From assembly GCA_013695335.1 (NCBI GenBank), contig JACDAR010000300.1, positions 1-13,028 of the forward strand: 13,028 bases of DNA, read 5' to 3'. The notes under the pieces were generated by a model, which did not search any database, had not been told where the DNA came from, and was given only the letters and a program-made list of their open reading frames with translations. Source of the DNA: Rubrobacter sp. GTDB taxonomy: Bacteria; Actinomycetota; Rubrobacteria; Rubrobacterales; Rubrobacteraceae. The translations under genes and the position numbers were made by a program. Positions 1-6,568 of this stretch are shown here, in pieces. Positions within the stretch are counted from its first letter, which is position 1. The number at the start of each line of letters is the position of its first letter.

Positions 1-241
1 CCTCCCGACCGGAGAGATGCTGGAAGATGGCTCTCGCGGCGTAGATCGGGGCCCCTCCCTTCAATCGCACGAGTCCTTTCCGTTTGCGGGCGCCCTCCTC
101 TTTCATGGCGTAGAGGCTCATCTCGCCGGCCCCGGCGCAGCACACGGCCATCCTGTGCCAGTCGAGGACGAGGGCCTCACCGGGACGCAGCATCCCCCGC
201 GCCGCTGGGGTCAGATGCACGTCGAAATCGTATCGGTACAT
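1..241 (-). CDS. Hypothetical protein, N-terminal part (runs off left edge)
   Basis: The reverse strand is open from an ATG at 241 to the window edge, giving 80 residues that begin MYRYDFDVHLTPAARGML. I do not recognise the family. Visible features are a mixed-charge soluble composition, a Cys-Cys pair at residues 34-35, a basic stretch (ARKRKG) near residue 51, and no membrane segment or signal peptide. The start is supported by an upstream -10-like TAGACT (minus strand, 253-248) exactly 6 nt before the ATG with no Shine-Dalgarno sequence, the same layout as the divergent ROK gene. The gene is divergent from the ROK gene and shares a 128-bp intergenic region with it. The coding call rests on an unbroken frame and plausible protein composition; function is unknown. 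Confidence 0.6.
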   Translation of the reverse strand, partial: MYRYDFDVHLTPAARGMLRPGEALVLDWHRMAVCCAGAGEMSLYAMKEEGARKRKGLVRLKGGAPIYAARAIFQHLSGRE

Positions 242-247
242 GCAACG

Positions 248-253
248 AGTCTA
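248..253 (-). promoter_or_regulatory. Putative -10 element of the left-edge gene
   Basis: The minus strand reads TAGACT, 6 nt ahead of the ATG at 241. No convincing -35 hexamer is seen 16-18 nt upstream (the best is CTTCAG-like). If used, transcription would start at or next to the A of the start codon and give a leaderless mRNA. Confidence 0.35.
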
Positions 254-283
254 CCAAAACATAGAAAACCTGAAGGTCTGTTG

Positions 284-304
284 CGGAAATCACCACAGTT
301 TCCG
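284..304. promoter_or_regulatory. Inverted repeat, candidate operator in the divergent intergenic region
   Basis: CGGAAA (284-289) and TTTCCG (299-304) form a perfect 6-bp inverted repeat around a 9-nt spacer. It lies between the two divergent start codons, about 30 bp upstream of the ROK-gene -35 element. ROK regulators normally bind inverted repeats near their own promoter, so this is a candidate autoregulatory site. No second copy was found, so the assignment is inference. Confidence 0.4.
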
Positions 305-333
305 AATACTTCTAATTTTTCTGCCAAAAGTTG

Positions 334-363
334 TTGACTCTGTATTAGAAATCCGTCTAGAAT
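334..363 (+). promoter_or_regulatory. Promoter of the ROK/sugar-transport operon
   Basis: A -35 TTGACT (334-339) and a -10 TAGAAT (358-363) are separated by 18 nt in an AT-rich stretch that stands out from its GC-rich surroundings. The -10 ends 6 nt before the ATG at 370, so the predicted start of transcription falls on or beside the start codon. There is no Shine-Dalgarno sequence. The pair TTCTAAT (310-316) and ATTAGAA (344-350) forms a second inverted repeat that spans the -35. Confidence 0.65.
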
Positions 364-369
364 TTTTAT

Positions 370-1605
370 ATGTGGTGGGAGATCGCCTCTACGAGGCTAG
401 GTGAGCCGGGGTACCCATTGGTAGAGAACCGGGTTCAGTCGGAGATCATGAAGTTCGCGTGCGCCGAGGCCGGGCCGATATCCCGGTCGAAGTTGACGGG
501 GCTTATCGGGGTCAGCCGGAGCAAGGTGTCCATGGAGGTACAGCAGTTGCTCGAGGCCGGGTTGCTGGTCGAGGGCGGGCTGGCGAAATCAGATGGCGGG
601 CGGCGTTCTTCGCTTCTGGGCATCCCGCGTTCGGCGGGTGTGATCGCCGCGGTTGATCTCGGGGCCACGTCCATCGAGGTCGCCCTGACCACGCTTGGGG
701 GTGAGATCCTGGTCTGCCGGAGCGAGCATGCCGATATCAAGGACGGCCCGAAGCCCATCCTACGGCGGACGAAGGAGATCCTCTCTGAGATTCTGGGCGA
801 GCAATCGGTGAACCCGCAGGAGGTGCTGGCAATTGGGATGGGGGTTCCCGGCCCCGTCGAGCAGGCGGCCGGTATCTTGAGGAGCCCGCCGATAATGCCG
901 GGCTGGGACAGGTTCCCAATCCGGAGCGCCTTCGCCGGGGACTATGCGGCCCCGGTCTTCATAGACAACGACGTGAACCTGATGGCGCTCGGCGAGCACT
1001 GGGGCGGGGTGGGACGCGGGGTGGACAACATGCTCTTCGTCAAGGTAGGGACCGGCATCGGCGGTGGGATCATCGCGGACGGCCATCTGTACAGGGGGAC
1101 GCACGGGTGCGCCGGGGACATCGGTCACATCTCCGTTGACCCGGAAGGCCCGATCTGCACCTGCGGGAATCCCGGTTGCCTGGAGGCGATGGCCGCCGCG
1201 CCAGCGATCGTGATCGAGGCCGAGCGTCGGGCGCGGGAGGGACTCTCGCCGGTACTTGCGGAGAAACTGGCCGAGCGTGGAGAACTGGATGCTATGGCCG
1301 TCGGCGAGGCGGCTGCGGTAGGGGACTACGAGGCGCTCGAAATCATCAGGGGATCTGGACGGCTCATCGGGCATGTGATCGCCTCGCTCGTCAGCGTGCT
1401 CAACCCCTCGCTCATAGTCATCGGCGGGGGAGTCGCCCAGATCGGCCACTCTTTCCTTGCCGAAATCCGGAGCACCGTCTACCAGCGTTCTTTGCCGCTT
1501 GCGACCCGCAACCTGCCGATAGTGCTAAGCGAGCTGGAGGATACAGCCGGGGTTATGGGCGCGAGCGTCATGGCCGCCGAATGCGTGTTGACGGTGGCGG
1601 AGTAG
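370..1605 (+). CDS. ROK-family transcriptional regulator
   Basis: The 411-residue protein has the NagC/XylR-type ROK layout. An N-terminal winged helix-turn-helix (about residues 20-70, including GPISRSKLTGLIGVSRSKV) is followed by a sugar-kinase-like domain. Visible motifs are the phosphate-1 loop DLGAT (96-100), GMGVPGP (156-162), the DNDVN segment with the kinase-type Asp (199-203), the GTGIGGG loop (227-233), and a zinc site made by His253 with Cys263, Cys265 and Cys270, the standard ROK signature. The usual E-x-G-H sugar-contact motif reads D-x-G-H (Asp250). The HTH points to a DNA-binding repressor rather than a dedicated glucokinase. It is the first gene of the sugar operon and probably controls it, with a sugar or sugar phosphate as inducer. 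The ATG at 370 sits just after a good promoter, suggesting leaderless translation. The specific ligand is unknown. Confidence 0.93.
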   Translation: MWWEIASTRLGEPGYPLVENRVQSEIMKFACAEAGPISRSKLTGLIGVSRSKVSMEVQQLLEAGLLVEGGLAKSDGGRRSSLLGIPRSAGVIAAVDLGATSIEVALTTLGGEILVCRSEHADIKDGPKPILRRTKEILSEILGEQSVNPQEVLAIGMGVPGPVEQAAGILRSPPIMPGWDRFPIRSAFAGDYAAPVFIDNDVNLMALGEHWGGVGRGVDNMLFVKVGTGIGGGIIADGHLYRGTHGCAGDIGHISVDPEGPICTCGNPGCLEAMAAAPAIVIEAERRAREGLSPVLAEKLAERGELDAMAVGEAAAVGDYEALEIIRGSGRLIGHVIASLVSVLNPSLIVIGGGVAQIGHSFLAEIRSTVYQRSLPLATRNLPIVLSELEDTAGVMGASVMAAECVLTVAE

Positions 1606-1626
1606 CGATGACGCAGAAGAATCATC

Positions 1627-1631
1627 GGGAG
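1627..1631 (+). promoter_or_regulatory. Ribosome-binding site deciding the ATPase start
   Basis: GGGAG lies 5 nt before the GTG at 1637. The earlier in-frame GTG at 1631 overlaps this motif and has no Shine-Dalgarno sequence at proper distance, so 1637 is preferred. Confidence 0.55.
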
Positions 1632-1636
1632 TGAAC

Positions 1637-3200
1637 GTGAGCGAGACGCCAAACGGGAAACAGAACGGAACATCCAATGAGCCGCCGCTGCTCCAGATGC
1701 GGGGCATCGAGAAGAGCTTCGTCGGGGTGAAGGTGCTTCATGGGGTTGACCTGGAGTGCCGCGCCGGTGAGGTCCACGCGGTAGTCGGGGAGAACGGGGC
1801 TGGCAAGTCCACGCTCATGAAAATCCTCGCCGGGGCATACCAGCCTGACGGGGGAGATCCTGCTCGATGGCGAGGAGGTGCGCTTCCGGCACACCCAGCA
1901 GGCCCAGCAGCGGGGTATCGCGATCATCTATCAGGAATTCAACCTGCTTCCGGATCGCACCGTCTCCCAGAACGTCTTTCTCGGCCGCGAGCCGCACCGG
2001 GGGCCGCTGGCCGACCGGCGGGGGATGGATCAGGCGACGGCGGAGATCCTCCGTGACCTGGACGCCGACGCTGCGATAAGGCCAGGAGTGCTCGTCGGGG
2101 ATCTTTCCGTGGCCCAGCAGCAGACCGTGGAGATAGCCAAGGCGCTGTCGCTGAACGCCAGGGTGCTCGTGATGGACGAGCCCACGGCGGCCCTCTCAAC
2201 CACCGAGGCCGAGCGGCTCTTCGACCAGGTGCGCCGCCTCCAGGAACGCGGCCTCGCCATCCTGTACATATCGCACCGGCTGAAGGAGATCTTCGAACTC
2301 TCCGGCCGCATCACAGTGCTCAAGGACGGCAGCAAGGTAGATACGATCTCAGCGGAAGATGCGACGCCAGGTAGCCTCGTGAGGATGATGGTCGGCCGCG
2401 ACCTCGACCACTACTATCCGCCCCGCGCCGAGGACGTGGGCGAAGTTCGGCTCCGCGTGCGAGGCGGCGTGACGGATGTCCTGAAGGATGTCTCCATCGA
2501 GTTGAAGGCGGGCGAGGTCTTGGGAATCGCGGGCTTGCAGGGCTCCGGGCGCACAGAGCTGGCAAGGGCCATCTTCGGGGCCGAGCCCTTCGATGAAGGG
2601 AAAGTGGAGCTCGGGGGCCGCGAGGTCCGCATCCGGTCGCCGCGTCAGGCTATCCAGAACCGCATAGGCTTCGTGACCGAGGATCGCAAGGCGGAAGGGC
2701 TGATCCCCGTTCGCTCCGTGCGGGAGAACGGCCGCCTGGGCCTGCGCGCGCTCGGCTCGCGGGCAAGGCGGGAACGCGGCCTCACCGGGCAGGAACTGGT
2801 AGAGGAGCTTACGCGGGCCGTCGAGTTGCGGGCGCGGAGCCTGGAACAGGAGGTCAGGTTTCTCTCAGGCGGCAACCAGCAGAAAGTAGTCCTGACCAAG
2901 TGGCTCGCGGTGAAGCCCGAGATACTGCTCTTCGACGAGCCGACAAGGGGCATTGACGTCGGGGCCAAAGCTGGGATACACGAGTTGATCCGCAAGCTAG
3001 CCAGGCAGGGGATGGCTGTGCTGATGATCTCCTCCGAGTTGCCTGAGGTGATCGGGATGAGCGACCGCATCATAGTATTGAGAAACGGTGAGATCGCCGG
3101 TGAACTGCCAGCCGGGTCCAGCGAATCGGACATCATGTTCCTGGCGACGGGCGAGGGCGACGTTGGCGAACCCGTCGGCCAGGAAACGGAGGGCTCGTGA
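1637..3200 (+). CDS. CUT2-family sugar ABC transporter ATP-binding protein (frameshifted as sequenced)
   Basis: This is a double-nucleotide-binding-domain ATPase of the RbsA/MglA type, which powers monosaccharide uptake at the cytoplasmic membrane face. Reading frame +2 runs from GTG 1637 (GTG 1631 is possible), and the frame must change at the G5 run 1850-1854 to continue in the frame that ends at 3200. The restored product is about 520 residues, normal for the family. NBD1 has Walker A GENGAGKST (51-59), Q-loop YQE (about 98-100), the degenerate signature LSVAQQQ (about 156-162), Walker B VLVMDEP and switch His in YISHR. NBD2 has the family-typical degenerate Walker A GLQGSGRTE, signature LSGGNQQ and Walker B LLFDEPTRGID. 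Unrepaired, translation stops at 2056 just after Walker A. A downstream in-frame GTG at 1878 would make an ATPase lacking its first Walker A. The permease start overlaps the stop codon. Confidence 0.9.
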
Positions 3201-4208
3201 GCGCGAGCAGCCAGACCGGGGGAGAGAAAGGTCGGGGCGCTCTCGCGGTTGCGCGAGGCGTTCGGGAGTTCGTCGGCGTGGCCTATCTACGCCGCCCTCG
3301 CCATCGTCGTGGTGTCTTCGGCTATCATCACGGCGGCCAACGGCGACAACTTCTTCGATCCGGCCAACATCCGCGACATGCTCGTCCGCTCGGTGGCCCT
3401 TGGCATAGTCAGCGCGGGCCAGACGCTCGTCATAGTCGGTGGGTCGCTGGACCTCTCGGTGGCGAACCTCATCAGCGTGGCGACCATCGTGGCGGCGACG
3501 GTCATGGGCGGGGACCCTGGGATGGTCGTGATCGGGGTTATCGCGGTGCTGTTGATGGGCGCGGCGGTCGGCCTGATCAACGGCCTCATCATCACCAAGC
3601 TACAGGTGAACGCCTTCATCGCGACGCTTGGCACGGCGCTCATCATGCGCGGCATCCTTGACGCCAACTTCGAGGGGGCGTCCGGTTCCATCCCGCGCGA
3701 GTTCGGATTCCTGGGCTACGGGAGCGTGGGGCCTGTCCCGATCTCGGTGATACTCCTCATCGTGGTCGTTGCCGTGGTCTGGTTCCTGCTGCGCGGGACG
3801 CGCTTCGGGCACCGCCTGTACGCGGTCGGCGGCGACGAGGAGACGGCCAGGCTCTCCGGGGTGCGGACGCACCGCGTCATCATCGGCGCGCACGTGCTGT
3901 GCAGCCTGTGCGCCGTGCTCACTGGCCTGTTCATCGCAAGTCGGCTACGCGCGGGCGACCCGTACGTTGGCTCGGCTGGCGGCTACGACCTCGAATCCAT
4001 AGCCGCGGTCGTCGTCGGCGGGACGCTGCTGACAGGCGGACGGGGCGGTGTGCTAGGGACCATAGGCGGCGTCTTCCTGCTTGCGGTGCTGGACAACCTG
4101 TTCAACCTGCTTGAGGTAAACGCCTTTTTGAAGGACGTGCTTCGGGGCGTCATCATCGCCGCCGTGGCGCTCTACGCGCTGCGCCACCGGGGGAAGGGGG
4201 AATCGTGA
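3197..4208 (+). CDS. CUT2-family sugar ABC transporter permease 1 (frameshifted near N-terminus as sequenced)
   Basis: This is an RbsC-like inner-membrane permease (BPD_transp_2 type). The GTG at 3197 overlaps the ATPase stop in the GTGA arrangement and follows GGAGGG (3188-3193), so it is the expected coupled start. Its frame must shift at the G5 run 3218-3222 to join the long frame ending at 4208. The restored product is about 336 residues. Without the shift, the only start in the long frame is TTG 3249, which lacks a Shine-Dalgarno sequence but would still give 319 residues. Features include multiple hydrophobic segments, the CUT2 permease motif GGSLDLSVA (about residues 81-89), GLINGLIITKLQV, the cytoplasmic loop with RFGHRLYAVGG and ARLSGV, and a GG-rich C-terminal segment. 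It would pair with permease 2 as a heterodimeric channel. The sugar is not determinable. Confidence 0.9.
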
Positions 4209-5212
4209 GCGACCGCACGGCCTCCACGTACGAGGGCGCACCATCCGTTTCGCGGCGCGGAAGGTATCTGAACACGCTGCTCTCGACGGCCCCGATCTTC
4301 GTGGTGCTGGCGATAATCCTGTTCGCCATCACTTTCGTTTCGCCATTCTTCCTGCAGCCGCCGATCTTCCTCGCCTTCATCATGCGCTCTGCGCCGCTGA
4401 TGCTGCTGGCGGCGGGCGCGACTTTCGTGCTTGTCTCTGGGGAGTTCGACCTCTCGGTCGGCTCGCTCGTCACGGTTGTCGTTGTCGTTGCGGCGAGGTT
4501 GAGCGAGGGAGATCCCTCGCGAACGTGGTGGATACTGCCGCTCTTATTCGGGATCGGGGCCGTCGTCGGGCTCGTCAACGGGCTCGTGACCACCAGGCTC
4601 GGGGTGCCCTCGTTCATCGCAACGTTGGGGATGCTCCTGATCCTCTCCGGCGCCGTGTTCCTGTGGACCGAAGGCGCGCCAACAGGCGACCTGGCCGAGA
4701 ACTTCCGCGTGTTCGGGCGCGGCGGTTTCGATGACGTGCCGGTGATCCAATCTTTGCCATACGCCGTGATCCTGCTCCTCGTCTTCGGGGCGCTGGCTAC
4801 CTACCTGCTGCACCGCGCTGACTTCGGGCGCAAGCTCTTCGCCGCAGGGGGCAACCCGCGCGCGGCCCGGCTCTCTGGCGTGAACGTGCCAAACATGAGG
4901 ACCATGGCCTTCGTGCTCTCGGGTCTTGCGGCGGTGGCGGCTGGCATCATGCTCGGCGGCTTCGGCGGCATCTCCGCCGAGGCTGGCGTGGGCCTTGAGT
5001 TCGAGGCCATCGCGGCCGCCGTGCTCGGCGGCGTGGTGCTCGGCGGCGGCAGGGGTTCGATGGCTGCGGCCATGGCCGGCGCCCTGACGCTGGAGTCGCT
5101 GTTCACGCTGATGAATTTGCTCGGGGTGCCTGGCGCCCTGGAGGACGTGGTGCAGGGTGTGATCATCATCGGCGCCGTGGCCTTCGCCGCTTTCAGGAAC
5201 AGGACGGGCTAG
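4205..5212 (+). CDS. CUT2-family sugar ABC transporter permease 2
   Basis: The 335-residue RbsC-like permease is intact. The GTG at 4205 overlaps the stop of permease 1 (GTGA) behind a purine-rich AAGGGGGAA, implying translational coupling. It has a soluble N-terminal tail of about 25 residues, then repeated hydrophobic segments. The family motif is SGEFDLSVGS (78-87), followed by GLVNGLVTTRLGVPSFIATLG, the conserved cytoplasmic loop with DFGRKLFAAGGNPRAARLSG, and a Gly-rich helix with LGGVVLGGGRGS. It resembles permease 1 throughout, consistent with an old duplication, and the two probably form the transmembrane pair. It is the only transporter component in this cluster without a frameshift. 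Confidence 0.93.
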   Translation: MSDRTASTYEGAPSVSRRGRYLNTLLSTAPIFVVLAIILFAITFVSPFFLQPPIFLAFIMRSAPLMLLAAGATFVLVSGEFDLSVGSLVTVVVVVAARLSEGDPSRTWWILPLLFGIGAVVGLVNGLVTTRLGVPSFIATLGMLLILSGAVFLWTEGAPTGDLAENFRVFGRGGFDDVPVIQSLPYAVILLLVFGALATYLLHRADFGRKLFAAGGNPRAARLSGVNVPNMRTMAFVLSGLAAVAAGIMLGGFGGISAEAGVGLEFEAIAAAVLGGVVLGGGRGSMAAAMAGALTLESLFTLMNLLGVPGALEDVVQGVIIIGAVAFAAFRNRTG

Positions 5213-5241
5213 GGGGTGAGGCCGCAGGGAGATTGACGGGA

Positions 5242-5262
5242 AACGCCCAGCCAAAGGGCGTT
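5242..5262 (+). other. Intercistronic hairpin 1 upstream of the binding-protein gene
   Basis: AACGCCC (5242-5248) and GGGCGTT (5256-5262) form a perfect 7-bp stem with a 7-nt loop. No U-run follows, so it is not a classical intrinsic terminator. It may act as an RNA processing or stability element between permease and binding-protein cistrons. Confidence 0.5.
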
Positions 5263-5277
5263 CGGGAAAGGGAAGAA

Positions 5278-5297
5278 GGGGACCCAGGGGAGTCCCC
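5278..5297 (+). other. Intercistronic hairpin 2 upstream of the binding-protein gene
   Basis: GGGGAC (5278-5283) and GTCCCC (5292-5297) form a perfect 6-bp stem with an 8-nt loop. It ends 6 nt before the AGGAGG ribosome-binding site. It could protect a processed 5' end or modulate initiation. Confidence 0.45.
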
Positions 5298-5303
5298 AGA
5301 GAC

Positions 5304-5309
5304 AGGAGG
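5304..5309 (+). promoter_or_regulatory. Ribosome-binding site of the binding-protein gene
   Basis: AGGAGG directly abuts ATG 5310 and lies 3 nt from the next ATG at 5313. Spacing slightly favours 5313 as the true start, which would shorten the protein by one Met. Confidence 0.6.
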
Positions 5310-6517
5310 ATGATGCAACGAACTACTATGAAAGTACTGCTGATCCTGGCCGCGGCCCTCTTGGGCTCCGTAACCCTGGCCGCCTGTAGTGGGGGCGGTA
5401 GTGGTGGCGGCGGAGGCGGTGGCGGCGGTGAGGCCGAGGGTATAGACCTCAGCGGACGGTCGCAGTTCTTCGATCAGGCTGAGTACGAGCGCCAGCTAGA
5501 GTTCCGCACCACGGATGCCGAAGGTCCGGCGGACCAGCCCTGGATACAGGCAATCGAACCGGAGATGGTGGACACCGCCCAGTTCAAGACCCCGCCGCCC
5601 TGGAACGTATGCTTCTCCAACGCGGCCATAGACAACCCGTGGCGGCAGACCGGCTGGACTACCATGCAGGCCGAAGTCGGGCTGCACGATGAGATCGGGG
5701 ACTTCAACGCCATAGACGCAGAGGCCCAGGATCAGAAGCAAATCTCGGACATCGAGTCGCTGGTCTCTAGCGGTGAGTGCGACGCCCTGATAGTCTCACC
5801 CAACACCACGGCGACCCTGACCCCGGCCGTGGAGCAGGCGTGCGAAAAGGTGCCCGTCATCGTCTTTGACCGCGGCGTGAAAACCGACTGCCCGGTTACC
5901 TTCATCCATCCCATAGGCGGCTACGCCTTCGGCGCGGACGGGGCCGAATTCCTGCAAGATAACGTGGATTCTGGGGGCAAGATCCTGGCGTTACGGATCT
6001 TACCGGCGTGGACGTGCTTGAGACACGCTGGGACGCGGCCAAGGAGACCTTCCAGGACTCAGACGTGACGGTGGTGGGCGCAGAGTTCACGGACGGAGAT
6101 CTGGCCAAGACCAAGTCCATCGTTACGGACTACATCCAGCGTTTCGGCCAGATAGATGGCATATGGATGGACGCTGGCGCGACGGCCGTCGCAGCCACCG
6201 AGGCGTTCGAGGACTCTGGCCTCGAAGTCCCGCCGATCACCGGCGAGGATCAGCAGGACTTCCTCACCAAATGGGAGGAAGAAGACCTGACAGCCATAGC
6301 CCCGACGTACTCCAACTACCAGTGGCGCACCCCTGTCATCGCGGCGACCATGATCCTCTCGGGCGAAGAGGTGCCAAAGGAATGGGTGCTGCCGCAGCCC
6401 GCCATCACCGAGGACACGCTCGCGGACTACTCGGACTCGAGCATGCCTCCCCTCCATTACGCCCTGTGCGGTTGCGAGGATATGCCCGGATACCCCGGGC
6501 GCTGGCAGAATCGTTAA
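5310..6517 (+). CDS. Sugar ABC transporter substrate-binding lipoprotein (frameshifted as sequenced)
   Basis: This is a periplasmic-binding-protein-like (RbsB/Peripla_BP_4 type) lipoprotein that captures the sugar outside the membrane. It has a signal peptide with a lysine-containing N-terminus, a hydrophobic core and the lipobox LAAC with Cys26. An almost pure Gly/Ser linker (residues 27-40) follows, then the ligand-binding domain. The first frame (from 5310) stops at 6068. The domain clearly continues in another frame from about 5996 to 6517. One extra G in the CGG/AT context at 5995-5997 would read LALRDLTGVDVLETRW and restore a protein of about 402 residues. The N-lobe includes FSNAAIDNPWRQTGW and the hinge-type IVSPNTTATLTP. 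The C-lobe ends with CGCEDMPGYPGRW. It is the last transport gene, bounded by hairpins on both sides, which often accompany high binding-protein expression. Confidence 0.9.
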
Positions 6518-6531
6518 GCGAACTACCTGCG

Positions 6532-6559
6532 GGGATCGGGGCCACGAGGTCCCGATCCC
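6532..6559 (+). other. Strong hairpin after the binding-protein gene
   Basis: GGGATCGGG (6532-6540) pairs perfectly with CCCGATCCC (6551-6559), and inner G-U and C-G pairs can extend the stem to 12 bp around an ACGA tetraloop. No T-run follows, so it is more likely a 3'-end stabiliser or partial terminator than a full stop. It sits 14 nt after the binding-protein stop and before the epimerase gene. Confidence 0.65.
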
Positions 6560-6568
6560 AAGCATAGA

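Noticed and set aside
760..1449. 229-codon minus-strand open frame inside the ROK gene
   Set aside because: Antisense shadow of a well-supported ROK coding region in GC-rich DNA; Pro/Arg/His-rich low-credibility protein with no recognisable motif.
1608..1634. 8-codon mini-ORF between the ROK and ATPase genes
   Set aside because: Too short and without a clear ribosome-binding site; most likely chance.
2645..3136. 163-codon minus-strand open frame inside the ATPase gene
   Set aside because: Antisense to NBD2 of the ATPase, Ser/Arg-rich, no motif or ribosome-binding site.
1878..3200. Independent gene starting at GTG 1878
   Set aside because: It would lack the first Walker A, which is present just upstream in another frame; the preceding GAGGAG abuts the codon. 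A frameshifted single gene explains the data better.
4544..5254. 236-codon minus-strand open frame inside permease 2
   Set aside because: Antisense shadow with His/Glu/Gly-rich composition; the plus strand carries an unmistakable CUT2 permease.
5391..5430. Gly/Ser-codon-rich simple repeat as a mobile or regulatory repeat
   Set aside because: It is in frame and encodes a flexible linker directly after the lipoprotein Cys, a common arrangement.
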